DNA from: Pseudomonas mangrovi | Lineage (GTDB): Bacteria; Pseudomonadota; Gammaproteobacteria; Pseudomonadales; Pseudomonadaceae | Direction: 5' to 3' | NCBI RefSeq assembly: GCF_003052585.1 | Contig: NZ_QASN01000014.1 | Location: forward strand, 1 to 64,000 | Length of the DNA: 64,000 nt | In this document: one piece after another, positions 41,523-50,562 of the stretch | How the letters are laid out: every line of letters starts with the position of its first letter | Position numbering within the stretch: position 1 is the stretch's first letter | Notes under the pieces: generated by a model | What the model was told of the DNA's origin: nothing | Seen by the model: the letters and a program-made list of their open reading frames with translations, nothing else | Databases searched by the model: none | Translations under genes and position numbers: made by a program

Positions 41523-43868
41523 TCAGGCGCGCACGCGGGTCTTGTCCGGGTCGTAGGCGACGGTGCTGGCGGCCACCTGCGCGGCGATGCGCTTCTGCTG
41601 GCCGTCGAGCTTGCCGATCTCGACCCGCGTGCCGGGCTCGCAGTAGCCGATGTCCAGGCGGCACAGGGCGATGTTGGCGCCCAGCAGCGGCGAGCGGGTG
41701 GCGCTGGTGATCACGCCGATCTGTGCCCGGCCGAGGTGCACGCAGTCGCCGTGGTGCGCCTGTTCGTTGCCCTCCAGCTGCAGGCAGACCAGCTTGCGCT
41801 GCGGGTTGGCGCTGCGCCGCAGGAGGGCTTCGCGGCCGATGAAGTCGTCCTGCTTGGACTTGAGCGGCACGCAGAAGCCGATACCGGCTTCGAAGGGGTC
41901 GGTCTGGTCGCAGAACTCGTAGCCTGCGAAGATCAGCCCGGCCTCGATGCGCAGGCTGTCCAGTGCATCGAGGCCCAGCGGCACCAGGCCGAGCGGTTCG
42001 CCCAGCTGCCAGAGCCTGTTCCACACCTTCATCGCATCGTCCGGGTGGCACCAGATCTCGTAGCCCAGCTCGCCGGTGTAGCCGGTGCGCGAGACCATCA
42101 GCGGGCAGCCGTCGTAGTCGTCCAGGCGGCCGGTGAGAAAGCGGAACCAGCCCAGCGCGGTCAGCGCCGGCTGGGTGCCGGGGGTCCAGATCATCCGGCT
42201 GAGCAACTCGCGGCTGAGCGGGCCCTGCACGGCGATGTTGTGGATCTGCTCGGAGGCGGACTTGATCCAGACCTTCATGCCGAGTTTCTGTGCCTGCTCG
42301 CGCAGCCAGACGCCGGCGTAGTCCTCGCCGCAGATCCAGCGGAAGGCGTCCGGGCCCAGGCGCAGCAGCGTGCCGTCGTCGAGCATGCCGCCGTGCTCGT
42401 AGCACATCGCCGAGTAGACCACCTGGCCGACCGCCAGCTTGCGCACGTCGCGGGTCAGGCAGTAGTTGAGCAGCGCTTCGGCGTCCGGGCCGAGCACCTC
42501 GAACTTGCGCAGCGCCGACAGATCCATCACCGCCACCCGCTCGCGGCAGCCGTGGTATTCGGCGATGGCGCCATGGCCGTCGTAACGGGTCGGCGTCCAC
42601 CAGCCGCGGTAGTCGATGAACTGCCCGGTGAGTGCCGAGGTGCCGGGATGGAAACCGCTCTGCCGGGTCAGCACCGGCTCTGCGTCGGGCGTTTTTCGAG
42701 TGGCCATGGCGATACTGAAACGCTCCTGTGCGCTGTAGACGCGGATGTGGATGTCGCTGGGCTGCCAGCCGTTGGCCGGGTCGATATCGTCGGGACAGGA
42801 GCTGCTGGCGCAGACCAGCTCGGTCATGGCGCGCAGCAGCACGTAGTCGCCGGGACGCGACCAGGGCTCGTCGAAGGTCAGCTGCTGGTGGGCATCCACC
42901 GCGGTGTTGTAGAAGAAGTTGATCGCCGCCCAGCCCGGCCGCGCCTGGACGCCGTGGCCGGCGAGGGTGCGGCTGATGTTGTCGCTGCAGTTGGGGTGGC
43001 CGAAGTAGCCCTGGCTCTCGTAGTAGCGCGCGGCGCAGGCCAGGCCGAAGGTGTCGTGGCGGCCGACGGTGTCGCGTACCACTTCGAGCATCGGCCGCAT
43101 CTGCCGGTCGTAGAAGCGGCTGAACAGGCCCGGTCCCGGATAGGCGCTGCCGTTGAGGGTGCGGGTGACGGTCGGGTCGAGCTCGATCTCGCGGCCGGCA
43201 TCCAGGCCGCGGCGATCCAGCGCGACGAAGTCCGAGCACTGGCGACCGGCGACGTCGAGCACCTGGATGTACTGGCCGGGCGCGACGCAGTAGTCGCGCG
43301 CCGTGCCCGGTGCCAGGGTGAACTCGTCGATCACCTCGCCCAGCGGTTCGGGCAGCGCCGGGGTCAGCAGCGCGCGCGGGTTGGCGCGGGTGATCAGCAG
43401 GCGCAACTCGCTGGCGCGCTGCTGGCTGTCGACCGCGCAAGGGGCGGCGGGCGCGGCGACCAGCACCACCAGCGCGGCACTGGCGCGCAGCGTGCGCGCA
43501 TGCCCGGCCGGGGTCTGCGCCGGCCACAGGCGGGTGGCGCTGCCAAGGGTCTCGCCACGAATGCCGCAGCGCGCCAGGCCCAGGCGCATGCGCGCGGAGT
43601 CGGCGCTGTGCCCGGCGAGCAGGCCGGCGATGTAGTCGGCGCTCGGGTCGGCGAAAAGACCGAGCGCCGCCAGGGCATTGCGACCCTGGTCGTCGAAGGC
43701 CAGCAGTTCGGCCGGCTGGTCGCCTTCGACGTCGATCAGCTCGAGCTGATCATCCGGCGCAAGCTCCACCACCGTCAGTCCGCCGGGGGCGACGCGATGG
43801 CGCTCCAGGCGGGCGGCGCGGGCGAACAGTGCCGGTTCGTAAGGGCGCGATATCACGGGTGCGTGCAT
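41523..43868 (-). CDS. tdm: Trimethylamine N-oxide demethylase (781 aa)
   Basis: Splits TMAO to dimethylamine and formaldehyde. N-terminal half (about 1-390) is a DUF1989-type metal-binding domain; Cys278, Cys294 and Cys358 (LACAARY, HPNCSDN, SSSCPDD) are the likely zinc ligands, since a three-cysteine zinc site is known for the characterised Methylocella enzyme. C-terminal half (about 400-781) is a GcvT-type folate domain (MDLSALRKFEVLGPDA, SRTGYTGELGYEIWC) that can take up the formaldehyde as methylene-THF. AGGAG precedes the ATG. 56 bp downstream of tmm, so co-transcribed. The full-length fusion supports Tdm rather than a urea-carboxylase-associated protein. Confidence 0.9.
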   Translation of the reverse strand: MHAPVISRPYEPALFARAARLERHRVAPGGLTVVELAPDDQLELIDVEGDQPAELLAFDDQGRNALAALGLFADPSADYIAGLLAGHSADSARMRLGLARCGIRGETLGSATRLWPAQTPAGHARTLRASAALVVLVAAPAAPCAVDSQQRASELRLLITRANPRALLTPALPEPLGEVIDEFTLAPGTARDYCVAPGQYIQVLDVAGRQCSDFVALDRRGLDAGREIELDPTVTRTLNGSAYPGPGLFSRFYDRQMRPMLEVVRDTVGRHDTFGLACAARYYESQGYFGHPNCSDNISRTLAGHGVQARPGWAAINFFYNTAVDAHQQLTFDEPWSRPGDYVLLRAMTELVCASSSCPDDIDPANGWQPSDIHIRVYSAQERFSIAMATRKTPDAEPVLTRQSGFHPGTSALTGQFIDYRGWWTPTRYDGHGAIAEYHGCRERVAVMDLSALRKFEVLGPDAEALLNYCLTRDVRKLAVGQVVYSAMCYEHGGMLDDGTLLRLGPDAFRWICGEDYAGVWLREQAQKLGMKVWIKSASEQIHNIAVQGPLSRELLSRMIWTPGTQPALTALGWFRFLTGRLDDYDGCPLMVSRTGYTGELGYEIWCHPDDAMKVWNRLWQLGEPLGLVPLGLDALDSLRIEAGLIFAGYEFCDQTDPFEAGIGFCVPLKSKQDDFIGREALLRRSANPQRKLVCLQLEGNEQAHHGDCVHLGRAQIGVITSATRSPLLGANIALCRLDIGYCEPGTRVEIGKLDGQQKRIAAQVAASTVAYDPDKTRVRA

Positions 43869-43924
43869 GGACGGCTCCTGCCGTGGTCCGGGCGTTGCGG
43901 CAGCCGTCGGCCGCCGCGCAGGGG

Positions 43925-45292
43925 TCAGCCGGCGGCCTTGAGGTCGCTCGGCTGTTCGGCCAGGTAGGCGCGCAGCGAGTCGTCCAGTGCCTGCAGCCAA
44001 GAGGTGTGGTGCGGCACGGCCGGGGTGCCGGTCATCAGCGAGCGATAGCACTTGTCGCGATAACCCATGATGTCCTCGTACTTGTCGTGCTTCCAGGCGA
44101 GGAAGGTCTGATTCACCGCGGCGATGTCGAAGCTGGGGTAGTCGGTGGCGTCGATCAGTCGCTGGATGTAGGCGCCCTGGAACTCGAACATTTCCTGGGC
44201 GGTCTGCAGCTGCTCCTCGCGCTCGCGCCAGGCCTGGTCGTCGGCCAGGCGTTCGGCTTTGGGCGGCAGCGCGATGCGCCCGAGGATGACGTCGCGGGCG
44301 TACCAGGCCTGGGCGTCGAACATGTTGAAGCTGTACCACTGGTCCTGCATGCCCAGGTACATCAGCTTCGGGTTGTCTTCCCAGAAGATCCCCTGGTAGA
44401 GGCCCAGCGGCCAGAGGCGGTTGCCGGTCTTGAGCCGCAGCGACTCGGGCAGGAAGCTGAAGTGATGCTTGTAGCCGGTGCAGAGGATGATCGCGTCGAT
44501 GTGCTTGTGGCTGCCGTCGGCAAAGTACGCGGTGTCGCCCTGGACTCGCTGCAGCAGCGGTTTTTCCTCCCAGTTCTGCGGCCACTTGTAGCCCATGGGC
44601 GCGCTGCGGTAGCAACTGGTGATGGAGCGCGCGCCGTACTTGTAGCACTGCGAGCCGATGTCTTCGGCGGAGTAGCTGCTGCCGACCACCAGCACGTCCT
44701 TGTCCTTGAATTCCAGCGCGTCGCGAAAGTCGTGGGCGTGCAGCACGCGCCCGCCGAAGCTCTCGAAGCCTTCGAAGTAGGGCACGTTGGGGGTGGAGAA
44801 ATGGCCGCTGGCGACCACCACGTAGTCGAAGCGCTCGCTGTAGGTGCGGTCGCCGTCGTGGTCGTGCACGGTGACGTCGAACTGACCGCTGTGCGGGTCG
44901 AACTCGACCATCCGCACGGCCGTGTTGAAGCGGATGTACTGGCGCACGCCGGCCTTGAGCACGCGACCCTGGATGTAGTCCCAGAGCACTTCGCGCGGCG
45001 GGTAGGAGCCGATGGGCCGGCCGAAGTGTTCGTCGAAGGTGTAGTCGGCGAACTCCAGGCATTCCTTGGGGCCGTTCGACCACAGGTAGCGATACATGCT
45101 GCCGTGCACCGGCTCGCCGTTCTCGTCCAGGCCGGTGCGCCAGGTGTAGTTCCACATGCCGCCCCAGTCCTGCTGTTTCTCGAAGCACACCAGTTCGGGA
45201 ATTTCGGCGCCCTTGGCACCGGCGGACTGAAAGGCACGCAGCTGCGCCAGGCCGCAGGGGCCGGCGCCGATGATGGCGACACGTTGGCTCAT
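43925..45292 (-). CDS. tmm: Trimethylamine monooxygenase (455 aa)
   Basis: FAD- and NADPH-dependent flavin monooxygenase converting TMA to TMAO. FAD motif [12 protein letters not shown] (residues 8-19), FMO signature [19 protein letters not shown] motif [13 protein letters not shown], and the C-terminal [12 protein letters not shown]. Bacterial Tmm length (about 450). First gene of the tmm-tdm operon with a sigma-54-like promoter and the shared element upstream. Divergent from a two-component system. Confidence 0.95.
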   Translation of the reverse strand: MSQRVAIIGAGPCGLAQLRAFQSAGAKGAEIPELVCFEKQQDWGGMWNYTWRTGLDENGEPVHGSMYRYLWSNGPKECLEFADYTFDEHFGRPIGSYPPREVLWDYIQGRVLKAGVRQYIRFNTAVRMVEFDPHSGQFDVTVHDHDGDRTYSERFDYVVVASGHFSTPNVPYFEGFESFGGRVLHAHDFRDALEFKDKDVLVVGSSYSAEDIGSQCYKYGARSITSCYRSAPMGYKWPQNWEEKPLLQRVQGDTAYFADGSHKHIDAIILCTGYKHHFSFLPESLRLKTGNRLWPLGLYQGIFWEDNPKLMYLGMQDQWYSFNMFDAQAWYARDVILGRIALPPKAERLADDQAWREREEQLQTAQEMFEFQGAYIQRLIDATDYPSFDIAAVNQTFLAWKHDKYEDIMGYRDKCYRSLMTGTPAVPHHTSWLQALDDSLRAYLAEQPSDLKAAG

Positions 45293-45329
45293 GGTGTTCT
45301 CCCGCGAAAGCTGAATTGAATTCGGTTTC

Positions 45330-45355
45330 AGGAAAAATTGTTTCCTGCTGAGAAT
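45330..45355 (+). promoter_or_regulatory. Shared 26-bp element at the tmm transcription start
   Basis: AGGAA, seven bases, TTCCT, four bases, AGAAT on plus, opposite to gene direction. It begins 24 bp after the start of the -24 element, as at dmmA (24) and gmaS (25). Confidence 0.65.
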
Positions 45356-45363
45356 TACGTTAC

Positions 45364-45379
45364 TGCACCGCGAGCGCCG
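45364..45379 (-). promoter_or_regulatory. Probable sigma-54 promoter of tmm-tdm
   Basis: On minus: CGGCGCTCGCGGTGCA, with GG-N10-GC spacing but mismatches in flanking bases. Supported by its fixed distance to the shared element. Confidence 0.55.
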
Positions 45380-45449
45380 CTGAACTCTCCTCGATTGGCT
45401 ACCCCAATGGGGGTAGGCGCAGCGGCACCGGGATAACGCACGGCGGCGC

Positions 45450-45465
45450 TGGCAGGCGTTGTGCT
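45450..45465 (+). promoter_or_regulatory. Possible sigma-54 promoter facing the histidine kinase gene
   Basis: TGGCAGGCGTTGTGCT has GG-N10-GC spacing, about 145 bp before the kinase ATG. In GC-rich DNA a chance match is possible. Confidence 0.35.
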
Positions 45466-45610
45466 GGTGCAGTGGCGGGCCTCGAATTGGTATTCCTGCA
45501 GAGAATCAATCTTTCTTGATGGTGTGGCGCCGCGCTGCCGGGGCGCTCGCCTGCCGGGGCATGGATCTTGCTGTCGCTACCGCATCGATCCCCCACCTTG
45601 CGGAGCGCGG

Positions 45611-46714
45611 ATGCCGTTGCAGATCACCCTGCGCCACCTGGAATCCGTCTGGCGCTGGCCATGGCGCCGGGCGCCTGCGCGATCTTCCTGCACGGAGCTG
45701 TTGCAGACCCTGCCGCTGCGCCTGTTGCGCCAGCCCGGCAGCGACGCGGCCCTGCTGGAGTTGCTCGACGCCTTGCGTGGCGAGCTGGGTGCCGGTCGCG
45801 CCTGCCTGCTGCTGGGTGCCGGCGTTGCGGGGCAGCGCCGCTGCCTGGGTGATCGCCGCCTGCTCGATTGTCCCGGCCATGCGCAGTGGCCGGCGCCGGG
45901 CAGCCTGCAGGGCTGTCGCGCCTGCGGCGAAGCCGGCTGCCAGCGTCTGCTCTACGGTCTGCCTGGCGCGCAAGGGCCGAGCTGTCTGCTGCTGGAATTC
46001 CCCAACGCACCGGGCAGCCGAACCCGCGCGCGCCTGCGCCAGATAGGTCGGCAGCTGGGCGAGGTGCTTGCCGCCTTCGCCGAGGATCGGCGCCTGCGTC
46101 AGTGCGAGCTGGCCGCCGAGCGCGGGGTGCTGGCGCGCGAGCTGCACGACTCGGTGGCGCAGCAGCTGAGCTATCTGCAGATCCGCGTCAGCCGCCTGGA
46201 GACGGTGCTCGGTTCCTCTGCCGATGAAGCGGCGCAGAGCATGCTCGACGATCTGCGCGAGACGCTGGCGCTGCTGCACCGCCAGGTCCGTGAGCTGATC
46301 AGCTCGGCGCGCCTGACCATGGATGGGCGCAGCCTGCGCCAGGCGCTGGAGGCCAGTGTCGAGGAGTTCGCCCGGCGCAGCAGCTGCGTGTTCAGCCTGG
46401 ACAACCGCCTGCCGGCCGAACGCATCGCGGCGCAGGCCGAGCTGCAGGTGCTGCAGATCGTCCGCGAGGCGCTGGCCAACGTGGTTCGCCACTCCCATGC
46501 GCGCAACGTGCGGGTGGCGCTGCTGGCGACCGCCGAGGGGTTTCGGGTGCTGGTCGAGGACGATGGTGTCGGCCTGCCGCAGGAGCAGGTCGAGGAGGGC
46601 CACTTCGGCCTGCGCATCATGGCCGAGCGTGCCGCGGCCATCGGCGCCAGCCTGAGCATCGAGGCGCGCCAGCCGCAGGGCACGCGGGTCGAACTGTGCT
46701 GGGCCGAGCCATGA
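45611..46714 (+). CDS. NarX/NreB-type sensor histidine kinase (367 aa)
   Basis: HisKA_3 dimerisation domain with the phosphorylated His179 (ARELHDSVAQQLSYLQIRVSRLE) and a HATPase_c domain (REALANVVRHSHARNVRVAL, DDGVGLP, GLRIMAERA). The N-terminal 150 residues form a GAF-like sensor with a cysteine group Cys102-x2-Cys105-x4-Cys110 that could bind a metal, cluster or haem. No membrane segment. ATG 45611 has GGAG upstream; the frame is open further but through the promoter region. Stop overlaps the regulator start (ATGA). Divergent from tmm. Confidence 0.85.
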   Translation: MPLQITLRHLESVWRWPWRRAPARSSCTELLQTLPLRLLRQPGSDAALLELLDALRGELGAGRACLLLGAGVAGQRRCLGDRRLLDCPGHAQWPAPGSLQGCRACGEAGCQRLLYGLPGAQGPSCLLLEFPNAPGSRTRARLRQIGRQLGEVLAAFAEDRRLRQCELAAERGVLARELHDSVAQQLSYLQIRVSRLETVLGSSADEAAQSMLDDLRETLALLHRQVRELISSARLTMDGRSLRQALEASVEEFARRSSCVFSLDNRLPAERIAAQAELQVLQIVREALANVVRHSHARNVRVALLATAEGFRVLVEDDGVGLPQEQVEEGHFGLRIMAERAAAIGASLSIEARQPQGTRVELCWAEP

Positions 46715-47370
46715 ACGAGCCGCTGCGCCTGCTGCTGATCGACGACCATCCGCTGCTGCGCCGCGGCCTGAGTGAGCTGCTGGGCGCGTCGCCGGCGTTC
46801 TGCGTGGTCGGCAGCGCCGCCGATGGCGAGGAGGGCCTGGCGCTGGCATTGGCGCTGCGCCCGCACCTGGTGGTGCTCGATCTGCACATGCGTGGCATGG
46901 GCGGACTGGCGACCATCGCTCAGCTGCGCTGCCGGCTGCCGGAGTGCCTGGTGGTGGTGCTGACGGCGTCGGATGCGCGCGAGGATCTGCTCGCCGCGTT
47001 GCGTGCCGGCGCCGATGGCTACCTGCTCAAGGACGGCGACCCGGAGCACCTGCTGGCAAGCCTGCAGAACTGCTGCCGTGGCCAGCTGCAGCTGGCGCCG
47101 CAACTGGCGACGCTGCTCGCCGGCGAGCCCGTGGATGCGCCGCGCACGCCACAGGCCGTCGAGCTGACCGCGCGTGAGCGTCAGACCCTGGCGCTGATCG
47201 CCGAGGGGCTGAGCAACAAGCTGATCGCCCGCGAGCTGGGCATCAGCGACGGCACGGTGAAAATTCACGTCAAGCACCTGCTGAGCAAGCTCAACCTGCA
47301 TTCACGGCTGGAAGTGGCAGCCTGGGCGCATCGCGGCGGCTTGCGCAGCGGCATGGCTGGTGAGCGATGA
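46711..47370 (+). CDS. NarL-family response regulator (219 aa)
   Basis: Receiver domain with Asp11/Asp12 and phosphoacceptor Asp57 (VVLDLHMRGM), then a LuxR-type helix-turn-helix (LTARERQTLALIAEGLSNKLIARELGISDGTVKIHVKHLL). Overlaps the kinase gene and the PAS gene by ATGA on each side. The neighbouring divergent tmm-tdm operon is the obvious candidate target. Confidence 0.93.
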   Translation: MNEPLRLLLIDDHPLLRRGLSELLGASPAFCVVGSAADGEEGLALALALRPHLVVLDLHMRGMGGLATIAQLRCRLPECLVVVLTASDAREDLLAALRAGADGYLLKDGDPEHLLASLQNCCRGQLQLAPQLATLLAGEPVDAPRTPQAVELTARERQTLALIAEGLSNKLIARELGISDGTVKIHVKHLLSKLNLHSRLEVAAWAHRGGLRSGMAGER

Positions 47371-48185
47371 GCAGCGGTCTCTGGCAGGGTCTGCGCCGTC
47401 TGTTCGGCAGGCGAGCGGCGGAATGGGGCGCGGGGCTCGACCAGCTGCCGCTGGCGGTGGTGGCGCTGGATGGCGAGGGCCGGATGCTGCGCCTGAATGC
47501 CGGCTGGCAGCGCCTGACCGGCTATCCCGCTGGTGAATGCCTGCACCGCAACCAGCTGGAATTCGTCCATCCGGATGATCGCGGGCGCTGGCTACAGGGC
47601 CTGGCCGAGCTCGGCGCCGAGGGCAGCGCGCCGCTGGTGCAGATCCTTCGTTACCTGACCCGTGGCGGCGAACTGCGCTGGGTCGAGGTGCGCCTGAGTC
47701 GCCAGGGTGCCGGCGTGCTGGCCTGCCTCGCCGACATCAGCGAGCAGATGCAGCATCGCCAGTCGTTGCAGGCCCGTCATCGCAGCCTGAGCAACCTGCT
47801 CGATGGCCTGCCGCTGATGGTCTATCGCTGCCGCAACAACCGTCACTGGAGCATGGAGTACGTCAGCGCCGGATGCCGTGCGCTGACCGGCCACGCGCCG
47901 GCGCAACTGATCGACAGCCGCAGCCTGACCTTCAACGACCTGATTCATCCCGATGACCGCGAGTATGTCTGGGCCCAGGTCCAGGCCGGGCTGCGCGAGC
48001 AGCGCGCGTTTCATTTCTGCTATCGGCTGCTGGTCGCCGACGGCTCGCTCAAGGCGGTGCAGGAGCGTGGCTGCGGCATCTATTCCGATGCCGGCGAGCT
48101 GCTCGGGCTGGAGGGCGTGGTGCTGGAACTGGCGCCACCGCTGGCCGCGACTGCGACGCTGCGGCCGCTGGCCGGGCTCGGCTGA
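47367..48185 (+). CDS. Tandem PAS-domain protein without output domain (272 aa)
   Basis: Two PAS/PAC units (about 20-125: LDGEGRMLRLNAGWQRLTGYP; about 140-265: WSMEYVSAGCRALTGHAPAQ, FCYRLLVADGSLKAVQERG) and nothing else: no kinase, GGDEF or DNA-binding part. ATGA overlap with the regulator gene shows tight coupling. It may act as a detached sensor module for the kinase. Confidence 0.85.
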   Translation: MSSGLWQGLRRLFGRRAAEWGAGLDQLPLAVVALDGEGRMLRLNAGWQRLTGYPAGECLHRNQLEFVHPDDRGRWLQGLAELGAEGSAPLVQILRYLTRGGELRWVEVRLSRQGAGVLACLADISEQMQHRQSLQARHRSLSNLLDGLPLMVYRCRNNRHWSMEYVSAGCRALTGHAPAQLIDSRSLTFNDLIHPDDREYVWAQVQAGLREQRAFHFCYRLLVADGSLKAVQERGCGIYSDAGELLGLEGVVLELAPPLAATATLRPLAGLG

Positions 48186-48228
48186 GCGGCGCCGGCAGGG
48201 GTTGGCGTAAGGCCGTCCTGGCGCGCGT

Positions 48229-50562
48229 TCAGGCGATTCGCGCGTCGGCGACGTGGGCGCGTAGGCGCACGGCGATCGACTTCGAGGTCGGCGTGAAGCT
48301 CTCGCGGCCGTGGCTCTGCAGCGGCACCAGCGGATTGGTTTCCGGGTAGTAGGCGGCCGCCTGGCCTGGCGGCACGTCGTAGGCGAGCAGGGTGAAGCCG
48401 CACACGCGGCGTTCCACGCCATCGTTCCACAGCGTCTCGATATCGACCCTCTGCCCCGGCTCGAAGCCCAGGCGGCGGATGTCCTCGGCATTCACGAACA
48501 GCACCTCGCGCTGGCCGCGCACGCCACGGTAGCGGTCATCCAGGCCATAGATGGTGGTGTTGTACTGATCGTGCGAGCGCAGCGTCTGCAGGATCAGGTC
48601 GGGGGCGGCGCCGTTGCCGGCGCGTGGGTCGAGCAAGCTCGCCGGCAGCGGGTTGGCGCTGAACTGCGCGCGGCCGCTGCTGGTGCGCCATTCGCGGCGG
48701 GCCGCCGGGTTGCCCAGGTAGAAGCCGCCGGGGTGCTGCAGGCGCTGGTTGAAGTTCTCGAAGCCGGGAATGCAGTCGGCGATCAGCTCGCGGATGCGCG
48801 CGTAGTCCTCGACCAGTGCCAGCCAGTCGACTGGGCGGCTGCCCAGCGGCTGGCGCCCCAGGGTCGCCGCGGCGATGCCGGCGACTATCGACGGCTCCGA
48901 GCGCTGCAGCGGGCTGCAGGGTTCGAGCTGGCCGTAGGAGGCGTGGATCATGCTGAAGGTGTCTTCCACCGTCACCGCCTGCGGCCCGCCGGCCTGGCGG
49001 TCGATGTCGGTGCGGCCAAGGCACGGCAGGATCAGCGCCTCGCGGCCGTGGGTCAGGTGGCTGCGGTTGAGCTTGGTGCTGATCTGCACCGTCAGCGCGC
49101 AGTTGCGCAGCGCCTGGTGGCTGCGCGCGCTGTCCGGGGTGGCCTGGGCGAAGTTGCCACCCAGGCCGATGAACACCCGGCTGCGCCCGGCCAGCATGGC
49201 CTCGATGGCTTCCACGGTGTTGTGCCCCGGCGCACGCGGCATGGCGACGCCGAAGCGGCGCTCCAGCGCGTCGAGCAGCGCGGCCGGCGGGCGGTCGTTG
49301 ATGCCCATGGTGCGGTCGCCCTGCACGTTGCTGTGGCCGCGCACCGGGCAGAGTCCGGCGCCGGGCTTGCCGATGTTGCCGCGCAGCAGCTGCAGGTTGA
49401 CGATCTCCTCGATGATCGCCACCGAGTGCACATGCTGGGTGATGCCCATCGCCCAGCAGATGATCACCCGCTCGGCGTTGCGGTAGATCCGCGCGGCCTG
49501 GTCGATCTCCTCGCGGGTCAGGCCGGACTGCTCGACCAGCTGGCCCCAGTCGCTGGCATCCACCGCCTGCAGATAGTCATCCAGGCCGATGCTGTGGGCG
49601 GCGAGAAAGGCGTGATCGAACACGGCCGGCCCGCCGCCTGCCTGGGCCTGGCGTTCCCACGCCAGCAGGCATTTGGCGATGCCGCGCAGCATCGCCAGAT
49701 CACCGCCCAGATGCGGGCGGAAATAGGCGGTATTGAGCGGCGCGGAGCCGTTGCCGAGCATCTCCAGCGCATGCTGCGGATGCTGGAAACGCTCCAGGCC
49801 GCGCTCGCGCAGCGGGTTGCAGCAGACCACCTGGGCGCCGCGGGCCACGGCTTCGCGCAGCGGATCGAGCATACGTGGATGGTTGGTGCCGGGGTTCTGG
49901 CCGAGGACGAAGATGGCGTCGGCCTCGGCGAAATCGGCGAAGGTCACGCTGCCCTTGCCGACCCCGACGGCGCGGCCCAGGGCGACGCTGCTGGCTTCGT
50001 GGCACATGTTCGAGCAGTCGGGAAAGTTGTTGCTGCCCAGGCTGCGGACGAACAGCTGGTAGAGAAAGGCCGCCTCGTTACTGGTGCGCCCGGAGGTGTA
50101 GAACTCCGCCTGGTCGGGGCTTTCCAGCGCGTGGAGATGCTGGGCGATGAGCGCGAAGGCGTCATCCCAGCCGATCGGCAGGTAGCGGTCGCTGGCGGCG
50201 TCGTAGCGCATCGGCTCGGTCAGCCGACCCTGGTACTCGAGCCAGTAGTCGCTCTGCTCGCGCAACTGGCTGACCGTGTGGCGGGCGAAGAAGGCGGCGT
50301 CGACCCGGCGCCCGCTGGCTTCCCAGTTGACCGCCTTGGCGCCGTTCTCGCAGAACTTCACCCGGCCGTCTTCGGGCGAGTCGCCCCAGGCGCAGCCAGG
50401 GCAGTCGAAGCCACCATGCTGGTTGGTCTTGAGCAGTGCACGCAGGTTCTTGAACGGCTGCTTGCTGTCCAGCCAGGCGTGGGCCACGCCGCGCAGGGCG
50501 CCCCAGCCGGCGGCGGCGCCCTGGTAGGGGCGATAGCGGGGATGTGGGGTTTGCAGGCTCAT
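48229..50562 (-). CDS. Molybdopterin oxidoreductase, FdhF/YdeP family (777 aa)
   Basis: Formate-dehydrogenase-like enzyme binding bis-MGD and an Fe-S cluster. Visible: GFDCPGCAWGDSP near residue 52, FYTSGRTSNEAAFLYQLFVR, ADAIFVLGQNPGTNHPRML, GNIGKPGAGLCPVRGHSNVQG and the C-terminal molydopterin-dinucleotide domain LQTLRSHDQYNTTIYGLDDRYRG. Length fits the YdeP branch. Start MSLQTPHPR overlaps the fdhD stop. Likely substrate is formate produced by PurU, but YdeP-type enzymes are poorly characterised. Confidence 0.88.
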   Translation of the reverse strand: MSLQTPHPRYRPYQGAAAGWGALRGVAHAWLDSKQPFKNLRALLKTNQHGGFDCPGCAWGDSPEDGRVKFCENGAKAVNWEASGRRVDAAFFARHTVSQLREQSDYWLEYQGRLTEPMRYDAASDRYLPIGWDDAFALIAQHLHALESPDQAEFYTSGRTSNEAAFLYQLFVRSLGSNNFPDCSNMCHEASSVALGRAVGVGKGSVTFADFAEADAIFVLGQNPGTNHPRMLDPLREAVARGAQVVCCNPLRERGLERFQHPQHALEMLGNGSAPLNTAYFRPHLGGDLAMLRGIAKCLLAWERQAQAGGGPAVFDHAFLAAHSIGLDDYLQAVDASDWGQLVEQSGLTREEIDQAARIYRNAERVIICWAMGITQHVHSVAIIEEIVNLQLLRGNIGKPGAGLCPVRGHSNVQGDRTMGINDRPPAALLDALERRFGVAMPRAPGHNTVEAIEAMLAGRSRVFIGLGGNFAQATPDSARSHQALRNCALTVQISTKLNRSHLTHGREALILPCLGRTDIDRQAGGPQAVTVEDTFSMIHASYGQLEPCSPLQRSEPSIVAGIAAATLGRQPLGSRPVDWLALVEDYARIRELIADCIPGFENFNQRLQHPGGFYLGNPAARREWRTSSGRAQFSANPLPASLLDPRAGNGAAPDLILQTLRSHDQYNTTIYGLDDRYRGVRGQREVLFVNAEDIRRLGFEPGQRVDIETLWNDGVERRVCGFTLLAYDVPPGQAAAYYPETNPLVPLQSHGRESFTPTSKSIAVRLRAHVADARIA

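Noticed and set aside
41523..45188. One 1221-residue fusion of Tdm with the monooxygenase region
   Set aside because: The frame upstream of 43868 is the wrong frame of tmm (43925-45292), which has its own clear FAD and NADPH motifs; Tdm starts at 43868 with AGGAG upstream.
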